From: Thermoplasmatota archaeon
Lineage (GTDB): Archaea > Thermoplasmatota > Thermoplasmata > Thermoplasmatales > Thermoplasmataceae
DNA length: 64,000 nucleotides
NCBI GenBank assembly: GCA_023379435.1
Contig: JAMCUH010000053.1
Location: forward strand, 1-64,000
Direction: 5' to 3'
Position 1 is the stretch's first letter. Each line of letters begins with the position of its first letter. Shown here in pieces: positions 51,664 to 61,629 of the stretch. The position numbers and the translations under genes were made by a program. The notes under the pieces are model-generated. The model made no database searches. It worked only from the letters and a program-made list of their open reading frames with translations, and was not told the DNA's origin.

Positions 51664-52905
51664 ATGTTCAGTTTCCGTCTTCCGGACATTGGTGAGGGGG
51701 TGGCAGAGGGAGAGATTGTAAAATGGAATGTTGCCCCGGGAAGCAAAGTGGAGCAGGATCAGGATATGGTTGAGGTGATGACAGACAAGGTCACCGTTAA
51801 AATTCCTTCTCCCGTTGCCGGTACTGTAAAGGATATCCTTGTCCCAGAAGGAAAGGTTGCAAAGGTTGGTGACATCCTCGTAACAATAGATGATGGGAAG
51901 AGTCAGGATAGCACAAATCTTGAAGTGCATGAAGAAACACAGGTTTCAGGGAAGTCTCCTGAAGATGCTCCAAAGGAACCGAGAACCATTGTTTCGCAGA
52001 CAAAGGTTCTTGCAACACCTGCCGTCAGGAAACTTGCCAAGGATCTGGGTGTTGATATAGAAAAGGTCAAACCCACCGGTCCTGGAGGAAGGGTGCTGGC
52101 AGATGATGTAAGAAATGCAGCAAAGTCAGGAAACGTGGTGCAGGAGGCCCCTCCACAGATAAGGAAGGATGAAGCAAAGGTTCCCGAGGAAAAGCCTCAC
52201 CCCGAAGCTGAAAAGACTCTCGTACCGCATGAGCATGACGAGATTCTTGAGATGAAGGGTCTGAGGAGAATAATCTTTGAAAAGATGACAAAGTCAAAGG
52301 CCATAATTCCTCACTTCACTGTCATGGAGATCGTTGATCTCGGCAAGGTTATTGAGCTCAGGGATGATCTCAGGTCGCAGGGATTCACCGTTGGTTACAC
52401 ACCATTTTTCGTAAAGGCAGCTTCAAAGGTTCTTAGAGAGTTTCCAAAATTCAATGCACATTACGATGAAGCAAGGAAGGCATATATATTGAGGAAGCAG
52501 TGCAATATCGGTGTTGCAGTTGACACACCTGCAGGTCTCACAGTTGCTGTTGTGAAGGATGCCGATCTAAAGTCACTGAACTCCATTGCTGAGGAAATTA
52601 ACCGTCTTGCCGAAAAAGCAAGGAAGAATGAACTGAAGCTTTCTGAGGTTCAGGACTCAACATTCACCGTATCGAACGTAGGATCCATAGGTGGAGTTCT
52701 TTCAAACCCCATAATAAACTATCCGGAAGTTGCAATACTTGGTGTCCACAGACTGCTTGATGACGGCATATTCTCAGAAAAGAAGAGCATGTTTGTTTCT
52801 CTCTCATGCGACCACAGGCTCATAGACGGTGCCGATGCTGCAAGGTTCATCAGAAAGATCAAGGAAATGCTGGAGAAGCCGTCAATTCTTCTCATAGAAA
52901 GGTAG
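51664..52905 (+). CDS. Dihydrolipoyl acyltransferase (E2)
   Basis: Lipoyl domain DMVEVMTDKVTVKIPSP; E3-binding domain; SLSCDHRLIDGADAARF. Confidence 0.96.
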   Translation: MFSFRLPDIGEGVAEGEIVKWNVAPGSKVEQDQDMVEVMTDKVTVKIPSPVAGTVKDILVPEGKVAKVGDILVTIDDGKSQDSTNLEVHEETQVSGKSPEDAPKEPRTIVSQTKVLATPAVRKLAKDLGVDIEKVKPTGPGGRVLADDVRNAAKSGNVVQEAPPQIRKDEAKVPEEKPHPEAEKTLVPHEHDEILEMKGLRRIIFEKMTKSKAIIPHFTVMEIVDLGKVIELRDDLRSQGFTVGYTPFFVKAASKVLREFPKFNAHYDEARKAYILRKQCNIGVAVDTPAGLTVAVVKDADLKSLNSIAEEINRLAEKARKNELKLSEVQDSTFTVSNVGSIGGVLSNPIINYPEVAILGVHRLLDDGIFSEKKSMFVSLSCDHRLIDGADAARFIRKIKEMLEKPSILLIER

Positions 52906-52913
52906 GTTTTACA

Positions 52914-54233
52914 ATGGAGTATGATGCATTCGTCATTGGAGGGGGCCCTGCCGGTTATGCGTGTGCCATAAGGCTGGCCCAGAAAGGAAAAAAAGTGGCA
53001 CTTGCGGAGATGGAGAAGATTGGTGGTGAATGCCTGAATTATGGCTGTATACCATCCAAGGCCCTTATTGAGCTAGCCCATTCTGTGGACTACCTTCGAA
53101 ACATGAAGGGAGTCACACTTAACGAAAAGATCGATCTCGGGGAATGGAACAAGTGGAAATGGTCCATGATTGAGAAGCTTACGGGAGGTGTATCAACACT
53201 TCTCAAAGCCTGGAAGATTGATGTTATTCATGGAAAGGCAACACTGTCAGGAAAAAATTCTGTCCGTGTGGAAGGAGGAAAAGAATACACGTCAAACAAT
53301 ATAATAATTGCAACAGGCTCAGCTCCCATCAGCATACCCGGCATAGAACATGTTCTGTACAACAGGGAAATACTTGATCTCAAGGAAATACCGTCCAGCA
53401 TGGCCATAATAGGTGGGGGATACATAGGCGTTGAACTCGGAACTGCGTTTGCCAAGCTCGGTACCAACGTTACGATAATTGAAATGATGGATAAGATTCT
53501 GCCAGGCATAGACGAATCCGTTTCAAGATATGCAGAAAAGACACTGAAAAGGCTCAATGTCGCAATCCTGACAGGAAAGAAGGTGAAGGCAGTTTCCAAA
53601 GGGAAGAAATTCAGGGTTGATCTGGAAGATGGATCGGTGGATGCTGATATCGTTTTCATGAGCGTTGGAAGGAGACCCAATACTGCTGGTCTGGGTCTGG
53701 AGAAAGCCGGTGTTGAGATGGACGGAAATTTTATCAAGACAGATTCAAGGAAAATGACTTCGGTGGAGGGAATATATGCCATAGGTGATGTCACGAAGGG
53801 ACCAATGCTGGCTCACAGGGCATATTACGATGCTGACATTGTGGCATCCAACATAAGTGGTGAATCCATGGAGGCAGATTATTCCTCAATACCCGCTGTT
53901 ATATACAGTGACCCTGAAATATCAACAGTTGGTGGAAAGTCTGCCGTCGAGATGAGTTTTCCTCTTTTGGCAAATGGTCGTGCTCTGAGCATGAATGCGG
54001 GCGATGGTGCTTTCCGGATCTTTGCTGACGAGGATGGTTTCATAACAGGCGCCGCACTTGCCGGTGTTCATTCTTCTGAGATAATATCGGAAATAACACT
54101 GGCCAAGAATTCAGGCCTCACATTGACGGACATTGCACTTACAGTTCATCCCCACCCCACTGTTTCTGAAGCGCTGATGGAGGCAGCTCAAATTGGATCA
54201 GGTTTCCCTCTCCATTACAAACCTTCGCGCTGA
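52914..54233 (+). CDS. lpdA: Dihydrolipoamide dehydrogenase (E3)
   Basis: IGGGPAGYACAIRLAQ, GGECLNYGCIPSKALI, HPHPTVSEALMEAA. Confidence 0.96.
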   Translation: MEYDAFVIGGGPAGYACAIRLAQKGKKVALAEMEKIGGECLNYGCIPSKALIELAHSVDYLRNMKGVTLNEKIDLGEWNKWKWSMIEKLTGGVSTLLKAWKIDVIHGKATLSGKNSVRVEGGKEYTSNNIIIATGSAPISIPGIEHVLYNREILDLKEIPSSMAIIGGGYIGVELGTAFAKLGTNVTIIEMMDKILPGIDESVSRYAEKTLKRLNVAILTGKKVKAVSKGKKFRVDLEDGSVDADIVFMSVGRRPNTAGLGLEKAGVEMDGNFIKTDSRKMTSVEGIYAIGDVTKGPMLAHRAYYDADIVASNISGESMEADYSSIPAVIYSDPEISTVGGKSAVEMSFPLLANGRALSMNAGDGAFRIFADEDGFITGAALAGVHSSEIISEITLAKNSGLTLTDIALTVHPHPTVSEALMEAAQIGSGFPLHYKPSR

Positions 54234-54897
54234 TCTCGGCACAGTTGATTATGCGCTCTCTCTTGATCTGCAGAGAAAACTTGTAAGATTGAGGAAGGAG
54301 GAGAGGATAGGTAATACCATACTATTTTTGGAGCATAACCCTGTATACACCATCGGGAGGAAACATGATCCGGGGAATTATCCTCATATAAATCCTGTTG
54401 TCACGGAGAGAGGAGGCGACATAACCTACCATGGGCCCGGGCAGATTGTAACATACATGATCTTCGATACGAGAGTGAATGGAAAGAGAGACGTTGGCAA
54501 GCTCCTTCATGACGTTGAAACTGCCGTTATTGGTGCAGCAGCGATCTGTGGCTTCAGGCTTCACGTGGGATCTGAACCCGGCTTCTGGTTTGGTGATAAA
54601 AAGGTTGGATCACTGGGCATGGCCATGGATGACTACGTTTCCTTTCATGGCATATCACTGAACTATGATCCACGTGTGCTGGATGGATTCATGCGGATCA
54701 GACCATGTGGCCTGCCCCCTGAAGTCATGGATTACATTCCGGTTGAACCTGAGCTTTTCAGAGAGAACATGACTGAGATGTTATCACGAATCTATGGCAA
54801 ATTCAGGCAAGTGGATTATGATTATATTCTGTCACTGGTATCAGGATATAATACCAATATCCCAGAGCCTCTCGGTGATACCAAGTCTCTTGTTTGA
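54193..54897 (+). CDS. lipB: Lipoyl(octanoyl) transferase
   Basis: LEHNPVYTIGRKHDPGN, VTERGGDITYHGPGQIVTYMIF, FHGISLNYD. Confidence 0.95.
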   Translation: MDQVSLSITNLRADLGTVDYALSLDLQRKLVRLRKEERIGNTILFLEHNPVYTIGRKHDPGNYPHINPVVTERGGDITYHGPGQIVTYMIFDTRVNGKRDVGKLLHDVETAVIGAAAICGFRLHVGSEPGFWFGDKKVGSLGMAMDDYVSFHGISLNYDPRVLDGFMRIRPCGLPPEVMDYIPVEPELFRENMTEMLSRIYGKFRQVDYDYILSLVSGYNTNIPEPLGDTKSLV

Positions 54898-55374
54898 CAC
54901 AACTGCCATCATAAATAGCAGGGAAGAAAGCCTGTTGGCATATTTAAGCACCGATTTCGATATTTCCATATGTTCCTTAAGGTGAACAATCCTTCTCTCT
55001 GCTGATCTCGAAACAACCCTTGCGATGTGGAGGGTTGCAGCTTCCTCTGATCCCCCAGGTATGACGAACAGCCTGATCTTGCCAATTTCCTCCTTGTAGG
55101 CCCTTGTTCTCTCCTCTATCCACTGAACCCTGTCTTCACCCAGCTTCTTCTTTTTTCCCTGGAAACCTATATCCTCGCCCATCAAATAGAGGTCCTCCTG
55201 GCATTGTTGCAAATCTGCTATGATATCAGACCACTTTGACTTCACAAGGGCCATGCCAATGAATGATATGGACTCATCAATTGCACCTTCAACATCAATT
55301 CTGGCAGAACTTTTGGATTCCCTGGAGCGGTCTACTGTATCCGTACTCCCGGAATCCCCTCTACCCGTGAACAT
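54841..55374 (-). CDS. PduO-type cob(I)alamin adenosyltransferase
   Basis: RLFVIPGGSEEAATLHIARVVSRSAERRIV; basic N-terminal segment shortened relative to classical members. Confidence 0.85.
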   Translation of the reverse strand: MFTGRGDSGSTDTVDRSRESKSSARIDVEGAIDESISFIGMALVKSKWSDIIADLQQCQEDLYLMGEDIGFQGKKKKLGEDRVQWIEERTRAYKEEIGKIRLFVIPGGSEEAATLHIARVVSRSAERRIVHLKEHMEISKSVLKYANRLSSLLFMMAVVSNKRLGITERLWDIGIIS

Positions 55375-55534
55375 GCTATGAGATTCCTATTTATGATATA
55401 GTCCTTTTCACACTTTCATATTGAAGGATATTTCTCTGTTGCAGCCATTTTCACGACTGTATTTAAGTCATCTCGTTACCATGCAGGAAAATTTGTGCGC
55501 AAAAATTTAATTGTTAAAGGCATATGGTAAAGAT

Positions 55535-55843
55535 ATGGGTCTTTCCGGAGCTGCACTTGACATCGTTCTCATCCTTGTTGCACTTGCATTCTTTCTCCTT
55601 GGTGCATGGATGGGCAGGATGCTCACAAGGTATCCTTTCGGCAGAAAACCCTACACTGGAATGGAATCGCTCATCGGATCAACAGGGGTCATCAAATCCA
55701 TAAAAGGAGAGAGCATGGAGGTAACCGTGGATGGCCAGGTATGGATAGCATTCTATGATGAGAGGAAGAACTTCAAAGCAGGGGATGAGGTTGTGGTGAA
55801 AGGCGTGGAAGGCCTCAAACTTAAGGTGGATCAGAAAAAATAA
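55535..55843 (+). CDS. Short NfeD-like membrane protein (TM helix + OB-like domain)
   Basis: One hydrophobic helix then GSTGVIKSIKGESMEVTVDGQVWIAFYDERKNFKAGDEVVVKGVEGLKLKV; start inferred. Confidence 0.7.
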   Translation: MGLSGAALDIVLILVALAFFLLGAWMGRMLTRYPFGRKPYTGMESLIGSTGVIKSIKGESMEVTVDGQVWIAFYDERKNFKAGDEVVVKGVEGLKLKVDQKK

Positions 55844-55845
55844 TT

Positions 55846-56859
55846 TTATTTGAAAAATGGGTCTATCCTGTCCAGGGCTTCCTGCAACTTCTCCGTTTCA
55901 AGTATGAAGCTGATGCGGAACCCTGAATCATCATGCATGAATTCACCTGGAACAAGCAAAACTCCTGTCTTTTTGAGAATTCTGGTGCATAAATCAACCG
56001 AGCCTTTCTCTCCAAAATTTATGAAGCCCACTGGGGCGGAATCAGGTTTTATCCATGACAGTTTTCTATGATCACTTACAAAATCATGAACCATACTGAG
56101 ATTCCTTTCCATTATGAGTTTTGCCCTCTCCTCAAAATATTTCAGGTGCTTCATCACCATGCTTGCGGCCCACATTGAATGGGCAGGAACACCGGGGGAG
56201 ACGGTATCTATGATATTGATCAGATCATCAGAGTACTCATCATCACAGATTATCCACCCTGCTTTCATGGGACTCAGGCCGAAGTATTTCGTTGTGGTTC
56301 CACTGACAATTATTCCAGAATGCGGTTTGAAAGCGGTCCTCTTTTTCCTGTTAAACAAAATGAATGTCTCATCTGCGAAGAGGATATTTTCTCCTTCTCT
56401 TACATCATTCAAAAAACTGTCAGGTCTTATTCCAAGAGGGTTGTTCGGAAGGCTCATCATTATTTTTTTTCCATGGAGTTCATCACCCATGGAAAATTCT
56501 TCTATTTCAAGTCCAGCCAGAGAAGCTGCAGAATACATTGGCTCATACTCAGGCTTTGATATCATAACTTTCTCAGTCATCGTTTTCATCAGAAGAGCGG
56601 AAATGTATATGGCAGTAGACCCCGATGACACCGGATGAATATATATCTCATCAACTCCAAGGAGACTACCGATGGCTCTGATGTATTCCCTCCTTATATC
56701 TTTGGAATTCACGAAGGTTTCCTCGTCGTGGTGATCTATTCCAGCTTTTTCTGGATCAGGAAAATGCAGATCGTTCTTTGCCAGATTGTATGTGCAGGCA
56801 TCAGACATTCCATCTATCCATCGAAACATCCTTACCTGGTTGGTCTTTATTAAGGACAT
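55846..56859 (-). CDS. PLP-dependent class I/II aminotransferase
   Basis: LPNNPLGI, ILFADETFILF, VSGTTTKYFGLSPMKAGWIICDD. Confidence 0.88.
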   Translation of the reverse strand: MSLIKTNQVRMFRWIDGMSDACTYNLAKNDLHFPDPEKAGIDHHDEETFVNSKDIRREYIRAIGSLLGVDEIYIHPVSSGSTAIYISALLMKTMTEKVMISKPEYEPMYSAASLAGLEIEEFSMGDELHGKKIMMSLPNNPLGIRPDSFLNDVREGENILFADETFILFNRKKRTAFKPHSGIIVSGTTTKYFGLSPMKAGWIICDDEYSDDLINIIDTVSPGVPAHSMWAASMVMKHLKYFEERAKLIMERNLSMVHDFVSDHRKLSWIKPDSAPVGFINFGEKGSVDLCTRILKKTGVLLVPGEFMHDDSGFRISFILETEKLQEALDRIDPFFK

Positions 56860-56998
56860 TCTTGGACATCACTAAAGAATAGATTAATCTCACTGGAATT
56901 TTTCAATATTCAATTTTAATGTATTTCATTTTTTAAGAAACTACATTGCTGGATAATAGGATGCTTAAGATTTTCACAGGGAAGCGCTATGCATAAAA

Positions 56999-57649
56999 TC
57001 ATGGAAAACCCTCATCCTCTGGTATCCTTACAAAGGAAGATAGTGTGAATGGGTCATCCATGATAAGAGGGAAAAGTCTGGCATCTTTTTTTCTCCTTCT
57101 GAGTCTGAACCTGAACCGCAGGCGCAGTCTCCTGATCTCCTGATCCATGATGTCCATGAGGGCCTTTTCTATCTCCTGTCCGGAAGTTGTTCCCAAGACA
57201 AAACCAAAGGAATACTTTTTCCTTCCCGTCAGTGATTTCCCTGACCTGATTATGACGGAATACACTGCCTGAATTTCAGGAACCATGTTCGGTACATTCA
57301 CGATATTTCTCATGAACTGTGGATAGTAGAAGTCCCTGAACTTCCTGTTTCTTCTGCTATTCACGTAGAGAACAGAATGCAGCGTCCGGGGTGGCGGCCC
57401 CGATAATTCAACACTGCAGTTGTAGATTCTTTCAAAAAAAGACTTCATGATGGTAAACTGTCCATCTGAACTGCTTCCAATAAAGAATGATGTGGATCCG
57501 TTCTGTGAAATTACAACGAACCTGTTTTCCTCGTGGTAATCTGGTATAAGCAGCGGGCATCTTTCCCTATACATGATCAAATCTGTCTTGATGTCCTCAG
57601 CATTGAATGTTATTTTACCCCATTTTATGACAGGGGGAGTATATCCCAT
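56999..57649 (-). CDS. Hypothetical protein with Arg-rich patch RRLRLRFRFRLRRRKK
   Basis: 216-aa ORF; no recognised family. Confidence 0.6.
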   Translation of the reverse strand: MGYTPPVIKWGKITFNAEDIKTDLIMYRERCPLLIPDYHEENRFVVISQNGSTSFFIGSSSDGQFTIMKSFFERIYNCSVELSGPPPRTLHSVLYVNSRRNRKFRDFYYPQFMRNIVNVPNMVPEIQAVYSVIIRSGKSLTGRKKYSFGFVLGTTSGQEIEKALMDIMDQEIRRLRLRFRFRLRRRKKDARLFPLIMDDPFTLSSFVRIPEDEGFP

Positions 57650-57696
57650 TTATGGTATAATGACATTTTATTAAAAATAATTATGGAGGCATCTGC

Positions 57697-58671
57697 TCAT
57701 TTCAACGCAATTGATTTTCCTGAAAGTACTGAGTCAACTGCAGAATTGACAACGTTAACAACAATGGCTCCATCCTCTCCCTTCGCAAGCAGTGTTTCCT
57801 TTCCATCAATTTCATTCCTGAATGCCTCAAGTTCCTTGTGATACATGTTTATTCCCTTAAAATCACCTATCTTATTGCCATTCAGATAAAGGGATGAATC
57901 AGTATCTGTAGAGAAATGATTTCTTGAGAGTATAAGGCCTTCAGTTCCCATTATGCTGAGGGAGTTGTCCGGGATCTCGACTTCTCTGGAGGATAGCATG
58001 GAGGCTGTATGTCTGCTGTAAAGAAGATCGATGAGAAATGTATTCTCTATTGTGGATTCCTTTGGATGGCGCCATCCGTATACACGTTCGGGTTTTCCTC
58101 CGGATATTTTTATGATCGTGTCAAGAACATGCACACCCGTTCCCATGACAGAACCACCTCCTGCCATTTCTGGTTTATTCCACCATGCCCTCTTTTCATC
58201 TGTATTACTGGAGGAGCCAGCGCCACACCACATTCCCGAGATCCTGAGCAGGTCTCCAATCTCCTCTCTCCTCATGAGTTCCAGTATCCTGGAAAGTGCC
58301 GGGTGGAATCTTAGATGAAATCCTACTCCCAGAATCACACCTCTTCTTCTTGCCGTGTCTATGAGATCATCTGCTTCCTGCTTTGAAAGCGTCATCTGTT
58401 TCTCTAACAGAACATGAATATTTTTTTCAAGGAATTTTTTGGCCTGTGAATAATGTAGACTGTTTGGTGAGGATATGTAGACAGCATCTATGCCAGAATT
58501 ACAGAGTTCGTCCAGTGAGGAGCAGGCAAGGGCATTGTGTTGCTTTGCTATCTCACCGGCCTTATCCTCATCTCTGCTGTACACAGCAGACAATTCAAAC
58601 CCTGAATCTTTTATCTGTGGTATTATTCTCCTCAACGCATGATTGCCCAGGGGCGTTATTCCTATTTTCAT
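57697..58671 (-). CDS. Gfo/Idh/MocA-family oxidoreductase
   Basis: DAVYISSPNSLHYSQAKKFLEKNIHVLLEKQMTLSKQEADDLI. Confidence 0.93.
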   Translation of the reverse strand: MKIGITPLGNHALRRIIPQIKDSGFELSAVYSRDEDKAGEIAKQHNALACSSLDELCNSGIDAVYISSPNSLHYSQAKKFLEKNIHVLLEKQMTLSKQEADDLIDTARRRGVILGVGFHLRFHPALSRILELMRREEIGDLLRISGMWCGAGSSSNTDEKRAWWNKPEMAGGGSVMGTGVHVLDTIIKISGGKPERVYGWRHPKESTIENTFLIDLLYSRHTASMLSSREVEIPDNSLSIMGTEGLILSRNHFSTDTDSSLYLNGNKIGDFKGINMYHKELEAFRNEIDGKETLLAKGEDGAIVVNVVNSAVDSVLSGKSIALK

Positions 58672-58906
58672 AACTGAGTAGAATTTGAATCTATATGAGT
58701 ATTTCCTGTTTTTTGATCTGCAGAATTATCTGGGTATGGATATTGTTTTCAAAGCAGGATAAAGACTGCGTTGAAACATATTCCAAAAGGATGTATAAGT
58801 GAAAGAAACGATATGTAGTATGCGTGATTAAATGAAATGTTAGTTCAATCGGAAGAAATTTATCATTACGGTTCAAACTTTATCTTTTCACTCCTCATAT
58901 TCCCCC

Positions 58907-60157
58907 ATGGGAAATGAAATGAAGATCCCGGCATTAGATGACATACGATCAGCTGCCGACTTCCTGAAGGGGAAAATAAATCTAACCAGACTTGACCATT
59001 CCAGGATATTCAGTGAAAGATTCAGATCGGAGATATGGTTTAAACCGGAGAATCTTCAGAAGACAGGTTCTTTCAAAATAAGAGGCGCAATCATAAAATT
59101 GAACTCACTGTCTGCAGAAGAAAGGAAGAGAGGTATCATTGCCGTAAGTGCAGGAAACCATGCACAGGGTGTTGCGCTTGCTGCGAAGATACTTGGTATA
59201 GATGTCAAGATTGTAATGCCAAAAAATACAACGCCAACGAAAATCAATGCTGTTGAGGAATATGGTGCAAGGATTGTCCTATCAGGAAATGATTATGCCG
59301 AGGCCAGAGAGGAGGCAGTAAAAATAATGAATTCTGAAGGCAGATCCTTCATTGAAGGCTTCAATGATCCATTCATTGTTGCAGGGCAGGGGACCATTGG
59401 CCTGGAAATTATGGAAGAGATGCCTGATACAGAGCAGATCGTTGTTCCGGTCGGCGGAGGAGGTCTCATATCAGGCATTGCCATAGCTGCCAAATCCATG
59501 AATAGAAAAGTGAAGATAATAGGTGTTCAATCAGAGCACTACAGCTCATTCATGAAGTCATTCTATTCCGGGAAGGTCACAGATAGCACATATGGCACAA
59601 CCATTGCTGATGGCATCGCCATAAGGATCCCAGGAGATCTGAATCTGGAAATTGCAAAGAGGTATGTTGATCAGGTTGTAACAGTGGATGAGGAAAGTAT
59701 AGCACTTGCCATATATTCCCTTCTGGACAGAAACAAGTATCTGGTGGAGCCAGCCGGAGCAGCTGGCTTCGGCGCTCTTCTTTCCGGTAGCATTGATGTG
59801 GAAGGCAAGAAAACAGTCTTTGTCCTTTCCGGTGGTAATATCAACCTTCTCCTTCTTTCAAAGATCATTTACAAGTCCATGGAAAAGGAGAGTTCACTCG
59901 TAAGGATATCATTCAAGATACCTGACAGGCCAGGAACACTGTACAGGATTGCCCAGGTCATATCAAACGTTGGAGGAAACATATACCATGCGGAGGTAGA
60001 CAATCTTGAGGAGAATACACCGGTTGGATACCAGAGTGTTTCTTTTACAGTGAATCTCAGGAACGCATCCCATGCTGAAATACTTTCGTCGGAGCTAAAA
60101 AAACTGGGTTGGGTATTCACAATGGTGCATGGATCTCAGACTATGGAGAAATCCTGA
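58907..60157 (+). CDS. Threonine ammonia-lyase with C-terminal ACT domain
   Basis: KPENLQKTGSFKIRGAIIKLNSL, VVPVGGGGLISGIAIAAK, ISFKIPDRPGTLYRIAQVISNVGGNI. Confidence 0.95.
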   Translation: MGNEMKIPALDDIRSAADFLKGKINLTRLDHSRIFSERFRSEIWFKPENLQKTGSFKIRGAIIKLNSLSAEERKRGIIAVSAGNHAQGVALAAKILGIDVKIVMPKNTTPTKINAVEEYGARIVLSGNDYAEAREEAVKIMNSEGRSFIEGFNDPFIVAGQGTIGLEIMEEMPDTEQIVVPVGGGGLISGIAIAAKSMNRKVKIIGVQSEHYSSFMKSFYSGKVTDSTYGTTIADGIAIRIPGDLNLEIAKRYVDQVVTVDEESIALAIYSLLDRNKYLVEPAGAAGFGALLSGSIDVEGKKTVFVLSGGNINLLLLSKIIYKSMEKESSLVRISFKIPDRPGTLYRIAQVISNVGGNIYHAEVDNLEENTPVGYQSVSFTVNLRNASHAEILSSELKKLGWVFTMVHGSQTMEKS

Positions 60158-60414
60158 AAGGCAGTATGCTGAATTAATCTCTCCTCATGGCGTTCCACAT
60201 TTGCCCTTACTATACCGGTAATGCAGAATGTGATGAGCTCATCTATCTTTTCCCTTTCTCCGGTAACAACCATCTTTACCGTGCCATCGGGCTGATTTGT
60301 AACCCATCCGAACAATCCAAGGTTTCTTGCCATATTACATGTCTGATTTCTGAAGTTCACACCCTGAACCCTCCCGTAAAATACAACCTCCTTTGTGATC
60401 TCATTTCTACCCAT
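60136..60414 (-). CDS. acyP: Acylphosphatase
   Basis: FYGRVQGVNFRNQTCNMARNLGLFGWVTNQPDGTVKMVVTGE. Confidence 0.93.
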   Translation of the reverse strand: MGRNEITKEVVFYGRVQGVNFRNQTCNMARNLGLFGWVTNQPDGTVKMVVTGEREKIDELITFCITGIVRANVERHEERLIQHTAFQDFSIV

Positions 60415-60559
60415 GGTGGAGGATCACCTTTAAAAATATTAACGTAACAAGGAAATGAATACCGAGAGAAGATCTGCATGGCATTGAACAGCAACGTGCT
60501 TTAATAATACAGACTCCCAGACCAGCAACTGTTATATTTCACTGAAACATGATGACTGA

Positions 60560-61321
60560 ATGGATGGCATATGCTTTGCGGCCCTTTCCAGCGGCAGCAG
60601 GGGAAACTGTATAATGATATGGGACAGTGAAGACACCATAATCATTGATATGGGAATATCCAACAGGAGATTTATGTCACTTTCATCGCAGTTCATCAGT
60701 GATCATGGAAGCATATCTCTCCTCGTGACACATGAGCATAGCGATCACTGTTCCGGCGTTTCGACATTTATCTCCAAACGTATGGGGGATGTTTATGCAA
60801 CTCCAGGGACACTTGAGGCCATGGGTCTTCCGGGTTATTCCATAGGATCATCAATGATCATAGGTAACTTTGTAATTGAACGCATTGATATATCACACGA
60901 TGCTGCTGAGCCCGCTGCATTTGTCATAAGGAACTCAGGAATAAAGATTACTGTTGCATCTGACATGGGCAAGGTGCCAGAAAGGCTTATCACGGCTGGA
61001 AAAGACTCCGATCTGATTGCACTTGAGGCAAACCATGATGTCCAGATGTTAAAAAGCGGAAACTACCCTGAACCTCTCAAGAGGAGGATACTGGGAGAAC
61101 ATGGTCATCTCTCAAATGATCAGAGTGCCGAGGCCCTGTCCCGGATGGTTTCGAAGAAGTCAAAAATAGTGTTGACTCATCTCAGTCAGGAAAATAATCT
61201 TGAGGATCTTGCTGTCGGAAGTGTGAAATCGTATCTTGAAAACAGAGGAGTAGAATATTCCTCCATTGAATGTGCCAGTCAGTGGCAGCCTAGGGCATAC
61301 CATTCATGGTCTCAGCATTAG
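60560..61321 (+). CDS. Metallo-beta-lactamase-fold hydrolase (YycJ/WalJ-like)
   Basis: SSGSRGNCIMIW, LLVTHEHSDHCSG, EHGHLSNDQSAEAL. Confidence 0.9.
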   Translation: MDGICFAALSSGSRGNCIMIWDSEDTIIIDMGISNRRFMSLSSQFISDHGSISLLVTHEHSDHCSGVSTFISKRMGDVYATPGTLEAMGLPGYSIGSSMIIGNFVIERIDISHDAAEPAAFVIRNSGIKITVASDMGKVPERLITAGKDSDLIALEANHDVQMLKSGNYPEPLKRRILGEHGHLSNDQSAEALSRMVSKKSKIVLTHLSQENNLEDLAVGSVKSYLENRGVEYSSIECASQWQPRAYHSWSQH

Positions 61322-61351
61322 ATTAAATATTTACCAGTAATGAAGAAAGGA

Positions 61352-61424
61352 AGCCCCGTGGTGTAGTGGCCAAGCATTTCGGACTTTGGATCCGACGACG
61401 GCAGTTCAAATCTGCCCGGGGCTA
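61352..61424 (+). tRNA. tRNA-Gln (anticodon TTG), no encoded CCA
   Basis: Acceptor AGCCCCG/CGGGGCT, anticodon arm TCGGA-CTTTGGA-TCCGA, T arm GGCAG-TTCAAAT-CTGCC. Confidence 0.95.
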
Positions 61425-61434
61425 TGGTGATCCA

Positions 61435-61629
61435 ATGATAGAAATAATAGGAAGGGAAAGAAAGACACTGAAATTAGCCAAAGAGTGCACTGTTAATGAA
61501 CTCATGGAAAATCTTGGTCTTAGTCCAGAGAGTTATGTGCCGGTGTTGAACAACATTCCAGTCACAGGAGAGAAGGTCGTGAAATCTGGAGACCATATGG
61601 TGTTTCAGGAGGTTTTTTCTGGCGGATAA
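61435..61629 (+). CDS. ThiS/MoaD/SAMP-like ubiquitin-fold protein ending in Gly-Gly
   Basis: MIEIIGRERKTLKLAKECTVNELMENLGLSPESYVPVLNNIPVTGEKVVKSGDHMVFQEVFSGG; ORF-track start lies inside the tRNA and is not credible. Confidence 0.85.
   Translation: MIEIIGRERKTLKLAKECTVNELMENLGLSPESYVPVLNNIPVTGEKVVKSGDHMVFQEVFSGG

Noticed and set aside
61366-61434. N-terminal extension of the ThiS-like ORF
   Set aside because: Lies inside tRNA-Gln; ATG at 61435 gives a normal ThiS/MoaD-length protein
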